A stretch of 39,819 bases of DNA from Bacteroidota bacterium (GTDB taxonomy: Bacteria > Bacteroidota > Ignavibacteria > Ignavibacteriales > Melioribacteraceae): the NCBI GenBank assembly GCA_018829545.1, contig JAHJTX010000217.1, forward strand, positions 1 through 39,819. The letters run 5' to 3'. The notes under the pieces were generated by a model, which did not search any database, was not told the origin of the DNA, and was given only the letters and a program-made list of their open reading frames with translations. Every line of letters begins with the position of its first letter. Within the stretch, counting starts at the first letter, position 1. A program made the translations under genes and the position numbers. Of the stretch, positions 27,462 to 35,247 are shown piece by piece.

Positions 27462-27491
27462 AAAAAAAAAGGACACCGGTTGATGTCCTTT
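27462..27491 (-). terminator. Rho-independent terminator of the ferredoxin gene
   Basis: On the minus strand AAAGGACA pairs with TGTCCTTT around an 8-base loop, followed by a run of T (27470-27462). It is a classic intrinsic terminator 20 bp after the ferredoxin stop codon, and lies upstream of the MBL operon. Confidence 0.88.
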
Positions 27492-27511
27492 GAAAACTAA
27501 TTTTTTGAGAC

Positions 27512-27844
27512 TTACCTTCCTAGACCGTCCAATCTATCTTTTTTAGCGAGGAGCGCTTCTTCGGTTTCTTCATGCTTTGGATCCGGAACGCAGCAGTCAA
27601 CAGGACAAACAGCTGCACATTGAGGTTCATCATGAAATCCTTTGCACTCCGTACATTTATCCGGAACTATATAAAAGAAATCTCCCGAATAAAATCCTTC
27701 CGCTCCGTCCGGAGAGTTATCTCCCTCGCCGTAAGTTTGACCCGCTAAATCCCAATCAACTCCTCCTTCGTAAATGGCGGTATTTGGGCATTCAGGTTCG
27801 CATGCACCACAGTTGATGCACTCGTCTGTGATCACTATTGCCAT
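27512..27844 (-). CDS. 2[4Fe-4S] ferredoxin (YfhL/Alvin type)
   Basis: 110 residues. Cluster ligands: Cys9, Cys12, Cys15 and Cys19 ([13 protein letters not shown]), then Cys64, Cys67, Cys76, Cys80 ([19 protein letters not shown]) with Cys84. The eight-residue gap in the second C-x2-C-x8-C-x3-C motif is the mark of Alvin-like ferredoxins, whose clusters have very low potential. An acidic insert of about 35 residues separates the two cluster motifs. Monocistronic, with its own terminator. Confidence 0.92.
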   Translation of the reverse strand: MAIVITDECINCGACEPECPNTAIYEGGVDWDLAGQTYGEGDNSPDGAEGFYSGDFFYIVPDKCTECKGFHDEPQCAAVCPVDCCVPDPKHEETEEALLAKKDRLDGLGR

Positions 27845-28037
27845 ATTATTTCTCCTGTTTAATTTAAATGTATGTTAAACTTTGAATGATATATGAAGTT
27901 ATTCACCAACAAATTAAATCATTTTTTTAAGATGAACAAACCAAAATTCAAAAAATTTGAAGAAAATTGCTCTAATCGAATGCCATTATAATAAATGAAC
28001 TGCAGACTAGCAACATAAAACGGAGGGCAAAATCAAC

Positions 28038-28757
28038 TTACCAACTTCCGCTGGAGCCTCCTCCGCCAAAGCTGCCGCCGCCGCTAAATCCACCAAAACC
28101 GCCTCCGCCAAAACTGCCACCGCCACGCGATCTGCCTCCGCTCAAAGCTCCCAATAGGAGCAGCGTTCCAAGTCCGCCGCGTTTGCCTCGTGAGAAGAAT
28201 GAGATTATAATTATGATAATTATATATATGAATGGAAATCCTCCTCCATCGTTATCTTTTCTTTTCTTCTTCTCCTGTTTGTATTCACCTTTGACTGCGG
28301 AAACAATAGAATTAAGCCCTGCAATTATACCGCCGAGATACTGATCCTTTTTGAAGTGCTGCGCAACGTCATTTCTTAAAATTGAACTTGCCAGGGCATC
28401 GGGAAGCGCTCCTTCAAGACCATAACCTACCTCTATTCTCATTTTACGGTCGTTTTTCACAACTAGAAATAGTATTCCGTTCGAATTTTCTTTTGTTCCA
28501 ATTTTATTTTTCTCAGCAATTTCGTGCGAAAGCATTTCGAGTGGATATCCCTCAAGAGAAGGAATCATCAATAAAACAATTTGGGTGCTGGTAGCCTCGT
28601 CGAATCTGGTTAATTCCTGATTGATTTGATTCAGCTCGGAACTATTCAAAGTCCCGGTTAAATCCGTAGCGTAATTTTTTAGATTAGGAATCCTAGGCTG
28701 CGCTAAAAGGAAACCTGAGATCAAAAATAAAACTACAATGTAAATAGATTTTTTCAT
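28038..28757 (-). CDS. TPM domain membrane protein (YgcG-like)
   Basis: 239 residues. After a signal peptide comes a TPM domain (LKNYATDLTGTLNSSELNQIN, TQIVLLMIPSLEGYPLEMLS, NSNGILFLVVKNDRKMRIEVGYGLEGALPD). A transmembrane helix (FIYIIIIIIISFFS) and a Gly/Ser-rich tail ending SSGSW follow. Members are often encoded with LemA, which is the case here, and are thought to act at the envelope. Starts 3 bp after the lemA stop. Confidence 0.9.
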   Translation of the reverse strand: MKKSIYIVVLFLISGFLLAQPRIPNLKNYATDLTGTLNSSELNQINQELTRFDEATSTQIVLLMIPSLEGYPLEMLSHEIAEKNKIGTKENSNGILFLVVKNDRKMRIEVGYGLEGALPDALASSILRNDVAQHFKKDQYLGGIIAGLNSIVSAVKGEYKQEKKKRKDNDGGGFPFIYIIIIIIISFFSRGKRGGLGTLLLLGALSGGRSRGGGSFGGGGFGGFSGGGSFGGGGSSGSW

Positions 28758-28760
28758 TCG

Positions 28761-29369
28761 TTAGAATTCTACTTTTGGAGCTACGTCCGAACCTTCCACA
28801 GCTTGGAAATACTGCTTCTCACCAAAGCCGGCTATTCCAGCTATAAAATTCGCGGGGAATCTTCTTCGTGTTGTGTTATACGTTTGAACTGATTCATTAA
28901 ACTTTTTTCTTTCAACAGAAATTCGATTTTCCGTTCCTTCCAACTGAGCCTGCAACTGAAGGAAATTTTCATTCGCTTTTAATTCCGGATATTTTTCAAC
29001 TGTAACCAGCAATCTTGAAAGCGCGCTGGATAACCCATCCTGAGCAGATTGAAACTGCCTGAATGCATTCGGGTCGTTAAGAATATCGGAAGAAACATTA
29101 ATTTGGTTAACGCGCGATCTTGCTTCTGTGACCGCTGTGAATGTCTCTTTTTCGAAAGCAGCAACGCCTTTAACTGTGTTCACTAAATTTGGAATTAAAT
29201 CCGTTCTACGCTGATATTGATTTTCAACCTGACTCCATGAACTTGTTACTTGTTCATCCATAGTCACAAGGTTATTATAAATTCCAACTCCCCACATCAC
29301 AAGCATTACTCCAACAATGAGCGCCACAGCCAAAACTCCGCCGCATCCAAATAATACTTTTTTATTCAT
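28761..29369 (-). CDS. LemA family protein
   Basis: 202 residues. The N-terminal membrane segment (VLAVALIVGVMLVMWGVGIYN) is followed by a helical domain: LVTMDEQVTSSWSQVENQYQRR, TDLIPNLVNTVKG, and RISVERKKFNESVQTYN. It lies immediately upstream of the TPM gene, a pairing seen widely. Function in the envelope is not established. Confidence 0.93.
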   Translation of the reverse strand: MNKKVLFGCGGVLAVALIVGVMLVMWGVGIYNNLVTMDEQVTSSWSQVENQYQRRTDLIPNLVNTVKGVAAFEKETFTAVTEARSRVNQINVSSDILNDPNAFRQFQSAQDGLSSALSRLLVTVEKYPELKANENFLQLQAQLEGTENRISVERKKFNESVQTYNTTRRRFPANFIAGIAGFGEKQYFQAVEGSDVAPKVEF

Positions 29370-29508
29370 TAGATACTCCCTTAAATTTTTCTCGTATTAA
29401 AAAAGATATAGATTCTTTCAAAATCCTCTCGGAAACATATAAAAATTATAATTAAATAGTTATTCTTGAAGTACAACTAAATTGGAAATGCTAAGGTTTT
29501 TACACTAA

Positions 29509-29763
29509 TTATTCCTCAGATTCTTTCTTTCTCCACGGCGGATTTCCATAATGAAGGTAAAAGCCTTCAACTTTTTCACGCGCCCAGGGAGTTTTTCGCA
29601 GAAATTTTAAACTGGATTTAATAGATGGATCGCTGTTGAAGCAATTTATATTAATATGTCTTCCAAGTTTTTCCCACCCGTAGAAATCAACAAGCTGGGT
29701 CAGTATCTTTTCTAGCGTAATTCCGTGCAGAGGATTATTCTTTTGCTCATCACTCATTTGCAA
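29509..29763 (-). CDS. VF530 family DNA-binding protein (DUF2132)
   Basis: 84 residues. It begins [20 protein letters not shown] and continues [42 protein letters not shown], the full VF530 pattern. The family includes small DNA-binding proteins of unknown role. It stands alone with no neighbour within 50 bp. Confidence 0.9.
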   Translation of the reverse strand: MQMSDEQKNNPLHGITLEKILTQLVDFYGWEKLGRHININCFNSDPSIKSSLKFLRKTPWAREKVEGFYLHYGNPPWRKKESEE

Positions 29764-29816
29764 ACTCCATAACTAAAATGCAATAGTAGCAAATCGTTAT
29801 AAATAATAATAATTGA

Positions 29817-30230
29817 TTAATTGGTTGTTGTTTTTACAACTATAAGGGTATCTCTAAAATTTGTAAATCCAATTTGCTGCAATGTATCTGCTTCTGCCGA
29901 AGTAATCAAATCCTTGTGCGTTACTTTTACCCAAGTTCTTGTAAGCACAGTACCGCATTTGTTCCACATTTCAAAAAGTATTGCTTTATTTGAATGATCA
30001 TGCGATAAAAATAATCCATATTCAAGAACACCCCAACTAGTTGCTTGAATTTCAAGAGTATCGCTATCTGAACCTTTCTCAACGAAAAATTCAGAAAAAG
30101 AAAACTCTGTCGGTTTTGGTTCTGTTGATGTGCTGCTGCTTTCGCTGCAATTAAATAGAGGTAATGATAATGCGATTGTAATAATCACAACAAATAAATT
30201 ACGGAGATTTAAGAGGTTTCTATTATTCAT
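29817..30230 (-). CDS. Hypothetical lipoprotein
   Basis: 137 residues with a signal peptide and a lipobox ending at Cys28 (LFNC) followed by a Ser/Thr-rich linker. The mature part is mixed strand and helix, with a notable HDHSNKAILFEMWNKCGTVL. I do not recognise a family. Transcribed divergently from the MazEF-like pair. Confidence 0.6.
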   Translation of the reverse strand: MNNRNLLNLRNLFVVIITIALSLPLFNCSESSSTSTEPKPTEFSFSEFFVEKGSDSDTLEIQATSWGVLEYGLFLSHDHSNKAILFEMWNKCGTVLTRTWVKVTHKDLITSAEADTLQQIGFTNFRDTLIVVKTTTN

Positions 30231-30294
30231 ATTTTAATTCTCCTAATTCTTCTTAGAAAATGTTCAAATTTTCCGCGGCTTACCTATCGCGAAT

Positions 30295-30323
30295 TGCTCC
30301 GCAGTTTTTTTGCGCGGAGAGCA
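30295..30323. other. GC-rich hairpin in divergent promoter region
   Basis: TGCTCCGC pairs with GCGG-AGAGCA (two bulged bases) around an 11-base T-rich loop. In this AT-rich intergenic region it stands out, but no T run follows on either strand, so it is not a clear terminator. Confidence 0.4.
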
Positions 30324-30346
30324 TTTGCTTATACTGGAATTTCGCA

Positions 30347-30416
30347 ATATTCTACACCTAATATTACACTTGATTATACGCATATTTTTACACATATTTA
30401 TGGCAATATTTTTACA
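30347..30416 (+). promoter_or_regulatory. Repeated ATATT(TT)TACA boxes upstream of MazEF-like pair
   Basis: The 11-bp word ATATTTTTACA occurs twice with 24-base spacing (30382-30392 and 30406-30416), and the related ATATTCTACA and ATATTACA stand at 30347-30356 and 30361-30368. The nearest is 11 bases before the start codon, after which AAGGAG provides the ribosome site. The array is a plausible autoregulatory operator for the RHH antitoxin. Confidence 0.45.
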
Positions 30417-30427
30417 AAGGAGAAATA

Positions 30428-30682
30428 ATGCCCACTGCTCAATTAACAAATAAAAAAGAACGACTTAGCTTCTTCGTTGATTCAGATTTATCGGAGAGAG
30501 TCAATAAAATTTCCAAGCAGTCAAAAGTAACCGTCAGCGAAATTGCTCGAAAAGCAATACAAAATTTTATTGACCAAATTGAGAATGAGAAAATAGAGAA
30601 AGAACTTGAAGCTGGCTATAAAGCTAATTACGATTATTACTTAAATTCTCAGGCGGATTGGAAATATGCAGACAAAGAATAG
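30428..30682 (+). CDS. Ribbon-helix-helix antitoxin (MazE/CopG-like)
   Basis: 84 residues. The N-terminal part (ERLSFFVDSDLSERVNKISKQSKVTVSEIARKAIQNFID) reads as a ribbon-helix-helix: one beta strand then two helices, with a hydrophilic C-terminal tail (NYDYYLNSQADWKY) that should bind the toxin. It overlaps the toxin gene by 17 bp and is expected to repress the operon. Confidence 0.82.
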   Translation: MPTAQLTNKKERLSFFVDSDLSERVNKISKQSKVTVSEIARKAIQNFIDQIENEKIEKELEAGYKANYDYYLNSQADWKYADKE

Positions 30683-31046
30683 AACTGGTATTATAAATCC
30701 TCTCCTCCGTGGAGATGTTTATCTTGTAAATCTTGACCCAATCATCGGCAAAGAAATAGGGAAATCCCGACCGGCGGTAATAATTCAAAACAATATTGGA
30801 AATAAATTCAGCCCCGTTACAATCATCGCCCCAATCTCAAGTACGAAAGAAATAACCAAACCTCTGCCCATTATGATATTTCTTAAGAAAGGCGAGGCTG
30901 GATTAACGGAAGATAGTTATGTTGATTGTGGGCAAATAAGAACAGTTGATAAAGATGAAAGATTAATTACCAAATTTGGAGCACTAGATAATTCGAAAAT
31001 ACTCGAAGTTGATAAAGCAATAAAAATTTCTCTTTCTCTTCAATAA
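30666..31046 (+). CDS. mazF: MazF/PemK-like endoribonuclease toxin
   Basis: 126 residues. The PemK/MazF fold signatures are GDVYLVNLDPIIGKEIGKSRPAVIIQNN, VTIIAPISSTKEIT and DSYVDCGQIRTVDKDERL. It has an N-terminal extension of 13 residues before the first strand, mostly overlapping the antitoxin gene. It should cleave mRNA. The Gly-Asp start and Arg-Pro-Ala-Val motif are intact, so it looks functional. Confidence 0.9.
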   Translation: MQTKNRTGIINPLLRGDVYLVNLDPIIGKEIGKSRPAVIIQNNIGNKFSPVTIIAPISSTKEITKPLPIMIFLKKGEAGLTEDSYVDCGQIRTVDKDERLITKFGALDNSKILEVDKAIKISLSLQ

Positions 31047-31077
31047 CTCAAAGAACACTTGGAACGAAGAATAGTTT

Positions 31078-31386
31078 TCACGCGTTTCTGAAATATACCT
31101 TTTTCGTAATTTGATAATTATTGCCATCAACTCCTTTCACAACCAGCGTATAAAAATAAATGCCTTCTACTAAATCGTCCACCGGTAAATCAATGCTATG
31201 AGTTCCAGCCGGCAATTTAGTTGATACCGAAAATACTTTTGTATTATATGTGTTTTCTAGATAGAATTCTACATCGGAAGTTTCTGCCAAGGAAAAGTAC
31301 ACTGTGGTTTGAATATTTTCAAGAGGTTCAACTGAATTTGAACAACCGACTAAAATTAATAACGAAATAACCGATAGTAATCTCAT
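31078..31386 (-). CDS. Small lipoprotein with beta-sandwich domain
   Basis: 102 residues with a lipobox ending at Cys15 (LVGC). The mature part has the rhythm of a FlgD-like or sorting-tail-like beta sandwich: VYFSLAETSDVEFYLENTYN, LPAGTHSIDLPVDDLVEGIYFYTLVV and ITKKVYFRNA. This resembles the fold at the end of secreted proteins in this group, here as a lone lipoprotein. It starts 9 bp after the barrel gene's stop. Confidence 0.65.
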   Translation of the reverse strand: MRLLSVISLLILVGCSNSVEPLENIQTTVYFSLAETSDVEFYLENTYNTKVFSVSTKLPAGTHSIDLPVDDLVEGIYFYTLVVKGVDGNNYQITKKVYFRNA

Positions 31387-31395
31387 AGTTCCCTC

Positions 31396-32100
31396 TTAAA
31401 ACTCAAAACAGTAGTTTACGAATAGTTCAACACTCAGAAAATCTTGCGAGTAATTTGATAAGTCTCGATGCTCATTATCATAAATAAGCGAATGTGTATA
31501 AATTGATTTTAGCCCAATTAAATAATTTGAGGATTTTATGTAAAAGTAGATATTTGCTCCCAAACCGAATGAATTTAGTCTATCTTCAAAGTCCCACCAC
31601 TCAGTATTTTCTGATGAAATTGTTCTCAGAAACATCGCTAATGTTGGTCCGACGGCAATATTCATTGAGCTTCCAAGATCAAGCTCATAAGCTAAATTGA
31701 GACTGAATGTTGTTAAAGATAAATCAAATTCATTTGTTTTGCCGCCGGAAGTCAGAGTGGTTGTTTCTATCTCCATTTTTTCAAATGGTTTGCTTTGCTT
31801 CCATTGCAGTTCAACTATTAATTCATTCGGTAATAATTTGTTTTCGAGTAACCCGATATTTGCTCCGTAGATAAGCACCAAATCGGAGAAAGCGTAACTC
31901 TCTTCAGTTACTGAATTATTGTTCTCCGAATTGTAAGCATAGACTCCAATATTTGCACCAACAAAAATATTGTTTGACTGTGAATGGCTGTTGGATTTTA
32001 AAACCAACGAAAATAAAAGCACCACCATAAATATAAATTTCAGTTTTCCTCTGCAGGCTTTAAAAATCAATAAATTTGTGTCAAATAAAACATTATTCAT
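31396..32100 (-). CDS. Outer-membrane beta-barrel protein with VapC-like N-terminal codons
   Basis: The ATG at 32100 follows AAAGAG and overlaps the stop of the upstream antitoxin gene by 8 bp, giving 234 residues. Codons 1-12 encode MNNVLFDTNLLI, the start of a PIN-domain VapC toxin, after which the sequence changes to RGKLKFIFMVVLLFSLVL, a signal peptide, and then alternating strand segments (FSLNLAYELDLGSSMNIAVGP and others) ending VNYCFEF, like an outer-membrane barrel. The likely original start of the barrel gene is the ATG at 32028, or it was lost. The remainder lacks any PIN motif. Confidence 0.65.
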   Translation of the reverse strand: MNNVLFDTNLLIFKACRGKLKFIFMVVLLFSLVLKSNSHSQSNNIFVGANIGVYAYNSENNNSVTEESYAFSDLVLIYGANIGLLENKLLPNELIVELQWKQSKPFEKMEIETTTLTSGGKTNEFDLSLTTFSLNLAYELDLGSSMNIAVGPTLAMFLRTISSENTEWWDFEDRLNSFGLGANIYFYIKSSNYLIGLKSIYTHSLIYDNEHRDLSNYSQDFLSVELFVNYCFEF

Positions 32101-32272
32101 AAGCTCTTTCTCGAATATTGATATTGTCGAATTGACCATTCAATTTATAAGTGTGCAATTTCTTTTTATTTGTTTTTAGAGACGTAAGACCATTAATGTA
32201 TTTATAAACTTTTTCCAATAATTCGTTTGGCATACGATCTATTTCGCGTTTTATTCTTTCCTTTGTTACCAT
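32093..32272 (-). CDS. VapB-like antitoxin (short, DUF2281-like)
   Basis: 59 residues, starting at ATG 32272. It begins MVTKERIKREIDRMPNELLE and goes on through KVYKYINGLTSLKT to a C-terminus of LNGQFDNINIRERAYE. The Thr-Lys-Glu...IDRMPxELLEKVYxYI start and the ...GxFDNINIRExAYE tail match small antitoxins encoded just upstream of PIN-domain toxins. Its stop overlaps the next start codon by 8 bp, as in many vapBC operons. Its cognate toxin seems gone (see the barrel gene), so it may be an orphan antitoxin. Confidence 0.6.
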   Translation of the reverse strand: MVTKERIKREIDRMPNELLEKVYKYINGLTSLKTNKKKLHTYKLNGQFDNINIRERAYE

Positions 32273-32411
32273 GTTGTCCTCAATAATTATTAATTGCTTT
32301 TATCTAAATATAAACCTAACCTTTCTTACATTCAATTTATTATTTAGAACTGATACAGCATGGTGGGTAAGGCAAATCCCTAAAACTATAATACCTTACT
32401 TGTCAATTAGA

Positions 32412-35039
32412 TTAAAATGAAAGCTCGAACAACCATCTAATATCAAACGATCTCTCATCTCTTGTCGGCTTGTTTATATAGAAAGGAAAATCAATTCTAA
32501 TAAATTGTAAATCAATCCCAATACCGAAACCATATTTCAATGATCCAAATTTTTTATCCCAAACATTTCCAATATCACAAATTAAATTTATTATACTCAA
32601 TTGAGGTATTGGGATATCGATATTTATTCCGAAACCGTTTTTCCCGTTAAGATGCTGACCTATAAAACCTCGTAAATTTGCATCTCCTTTAATATGCAAA
32701 TTTTCTTGTGTTGATATTTTATTATCCGGATCAACAAACCAATAGGCAAAACTAGACGGTTTTACACTTCCAGATAAATAAACTGCCTCTTGATTGGGAT
32801 AACTACCTCTGACAATTCCCCCGTAAATTCTGAAATTAAACCACCGATTTAGAGTCGGGAAGAAGTTTTCAAGTTCCATAGTTATCTTTGAGTAAGAATA
32901 TCTACCCCCAAACACCTCTTGACCAATTTTTATATTAAAGTGCTCTTTCTCCTTGTTAATCAGTCTATCCCAATCAAATGCTAAAGTAGTATTGGTTCCA
33001 ATTTCATAATCCTTTAAATCAAAATAAGCTATATCATAAATTTGATCACGAGTGATATTAATGTTCACTATATTGTGTTTAAAGTGGTTTTCGTCCTTTT
33101 CAAAATTGTAGTTAACAAATGCCCCATAATTTTCGCTTCCTCTAAAGTTACTCATGTTCATTCCAGCCTCCCATCTGAATGACGGCACACTAACAATGGT
33201 CTTTATGTTAAGTTTATAACCGATTCGCTTTGTTTCAAAGCCATAAAACAAACCGGCTCTCCATTCAACGGGAACTAAATTTCTCTTGATAGATTCGGAG
33301 AATACCGGATAAATATTTGTAGCCCACAAACCCATTCTGACTTTATCTCGTTGACCATAAGTAATAGAAGGATAATAGAAATATTGATCTTCGCTTACAC
33401 TATAATTTGAAAATAGAAATGATATCTTGTTTTTACGCGGATACAAATTATTAGTTCTATCAGCATCTAAAAGATACCAGTACGGATCAACCCCGGCATT
33501 TATGGTTTCTTCTTTTGTAATAAATTCATAAGAAGCGTAATTGTTAAAGAACTGATTTACTTTACCGATAAACTTTTCACCGCTTTTTGTTGTTGCCGAA
33601 ACTTCAAAAGGTACAGTTATTTCACCACGATTCTGTATGTAGACTGTTGTCTTATAATCTCCATTTGGCAGTTTTTCATTGGAGAAATCCGATAATTCAT
33701 AATCCAAAGTCTTATTGGTATTAATCCATTCGGTTATTTGATATTTTAGATTCTTGCCGCTTACTTTCTCAATTGACTTTACCAATTCATCTACAGAAAT
33801 AAAATTAAGACTCTTGTTTTCTATTATCTTTTTTACTGCCAGATCAAATGTGTCTCTGCCAACTTCAGATGCAAGACTTCGTAAAAAATAAAATCCTTTG
33901 TAATATGCTGCCCATTTGTATAATCTACCATCCTTGATAGAAATTTCGGAGAGAGGTTTTTCTTCATAAATGAAATGATCTTTTACTCGGGCTAATTCAT
34001 TTAAGTTGCCGTCAACACCAAAATCCATAAAAAGATTTTTTTTCTTTAAGCTGTTATCTTCCTTTTGAGTAATTCCAATAAAATCCGCATAGGCAAAAGC
34101 AGCAAATTGAGCAAAAGATTCGTTTAAATAATAATCTGGGAAAAACATTCTGATATGTGGGAACCATTGATGAGCAACTTCATGAGCAATTATAAAAACT
34201 CCTAAATCATCAATATTAGCTATCATTTGAGAACTTAAGAGAAATTGTCCGGGTGGAGCATAACCACCTCGTCTCTCTGTTTCAACAATTTTAAAGTCTG
34301 GGAAAGAATAATTCCCGAATTTATCTTGATAATAATTAAGCACATTGCTAAATATCTCAACAAGAGTATCGCTTTTGGATTGATGCTCTGGGAAAAGAAA
34401 GCTTTTGACTTTCATTCCCCTATTTTCGTATTCCTTAATTTCATAAACAGCGGCACTAATACTTAAAAATGATTCGCGTATCTTTGAGCTGTAATAAAAA
34501 GTAGTTTTGCTTTTTGAGGTGTCTCTTTTTAGTAGCTGACCGGAACATACAACGTTCATACTATCGGGTACAGTTACTTTTATGCTAAAGGAAAATTTAT
34601 TGTCGGGGATTTCATTGCTTACACGAGGATAAAAATTTGATTCATAAAGCAGCCAAGAACTTTTAGCGTCGATTCTATTTGATACCCACCCTTGATAAAT
34701 GCCTTCATAATTCAGCTTTATTGCGATACTATCATCCAAAGTATGTCTAAGCCAAATAATTACTTTCTCATTTTCCTTGGAAAATTCCAGATCATTGCCA
34801 TAAATATCTCTTACCGAATTGATCCGATCACAGTTTAAAAATAGTTCTACTTTTTCTATAACATCTTTATTTAAGCATTTAATTGTTAATTCAGATTCTG
34901 CAATTAATTTGTGAGCTTCAGGAAATATTTCGAATTGCAAATTATAATGTGTTATTTCAATACTCTGTGAAGAAGCAAAGCAATAAGAAAGAAAAGTTAG
35001 CGGTATCAGAAATTTTGTAAATGAATAATTGTTTTTCAT
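32412..35039 (-). CDS. M1-family metallopeptidase fused to an Omp85-like outer-membrane barrel
   Basis: 875 residues. After a signal peptide (ending ~FASSQS) come an N-terminal beta-domain (30-200) and an M1-type catalytic domain with HEVAHQW at 286-292, the third zinc ligand Glu307 in YLNESF, and a Tyr-Tyr-Lys-Gly (379-382) that fits the catalytic tyrosine. The spacing from the second His to Glu is 16 rather than the usual 18, and the exopeptidase GxMEN motif is replaced by GGYAPPGQ. From about residue 540 to the end the sequence alternates like a beta-barrel, with LRGF at 789-792, CDIGNVWD, GFGIGIDLQFIRIDFPFYI and a final Phe, the marks of the Omp85/BamA barrel. No POTRA domain is visible. 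Confidence 0.82.
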   Translation of the reverse strand: MKNNYSFTKFLIPLTFLSYCFASSQSIEITHYNLQFEIFPEAHKLIAESELTIKCLNKDVIEKVELFLNCDRINSVRDIYGNDLEFSKENEKVIIWLRHTLDDSIAIKLNYEGIYQGWVSNRIDAKSSWLLYESNFYPRVSNEIPDNKFSFSIKVTVPDSMNVVCSGQLLKRDTSKSKTTFYYSSKIRESFLSISAAVYEIKEYENRGMKVKSFLFPEHQSKSDTLVEIFSNVLNYYQDKFGNYSFPDFKIVETERRGGYAPPGQFLLSSQMIANIDDLGVFIIAHEVAHQWFPHIRMFFPDYYLNESFAQFAAFAYADFIGITQKEDNSLKKKNLFMDFGVDGNLNELARVKDHFIYEEKPLSEISIKDGRLYKWAAYYKGFYFLRSLASEVGRDTFDLAVKKIIENKSLNFISVDELVKSIEKVSGKNLKYQITEWINTNKTLDYELSDFSNEKLPNGDYKTTVYIQNRGEITVPFEVSATTKSGEKFIGKVNQFFNNYASYEFITKEETINAGVDPYWYLLDADRTNNLYPRKNKISFLFSNYSVSEDQYFYYPSITYGQRDKVRMGLWATNIYPVFSESIKRNLVPVEWRAGLFYGFETKRIGYKLNIKTIVSVPSFRWEAGMNMSNFRGSENYGAFVNYNFEKDENHFKHNIVNINITRDQIYDIAYFDLKDYEIGTNTTLAFDWDRLINKEKEHFNIKIGQEVFGGRYSYSKITMELENFFPTLNRWFNFRIYGGIVRGSYPNQEAVYLSGSVKPSSFAYWFVDPDNKISTQENLHIKGDANLRGFIGQHLNGKNGFGINIDIPIPQLSIINLICDIGNVWDKKFGSLKYGFGIGIDLQFIRIDFPFYINKPTRDERSFDIRWLFELSF

Positions 35040-35135
35040 AATAAACTACCTCTTGTTTTATTTAAGCCAACTGTTTATGAAGTTGAATATCGGTGTCTCC
35101 CAGATTTACCTATTGTATTCTCCAAAAGAGTGGTT

Positions 35136-35231
35136 TTTGCCATCTCCGAAGGTTTCACTTAGTGATTGGCACGAATGCCGCAATAAAAACAGCTTGTCCC
35201 GATTTTTTCTGACGGGACGTCGGCTGGCAAA
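35136..35231. repeat. Hairpin-rich intergenic segment, possible REP/MITE-like unit
   Basis: Outer arms TTTGCCA (35136-35142) and TGGCAAA (35225-35231) enclose three smaller palindromes: TCACTTAGTGA (35155-35165), GGCA-CGAA-TGCC (35168-35179) and GTCCCG...CGGGAC (35196-35218). The packing of nested palindromes into ~95 bp resembles a repetitive extragenic element. No target duplication is clear. Confidence 0.4.
35185..35218 (-). terminator. Possible terminator downstream of hsdR
   Basis: On the minus strand GTCCCG pairs with CGGGAC around an 11-base loop and is followed six bases later by TTTTT. It lies about 30 bp after the hsdR stop codon and before the M1-barrel gene. The stem is short, and the same hairpin belongs to the palindrome-rich segment. 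Confidence 0.4.
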
Positions 35232-35247
35232 GCAAATTAGTTTACTG

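Noticed and set aside
30264-30449. Minus-strand open frame over the MazEF promoter region
   Set aside because: Its sequence is Cys/Ile/Lys-rich without any motif and it covers the repeat boxes and ribosome site of the antitoxin gene.
32370-32405. GTAAGG/CCTTAC hairpin after the M1-barrel stop
   Set aside because: A six-base stem without a T run; could be a weak terminator but not supportable.
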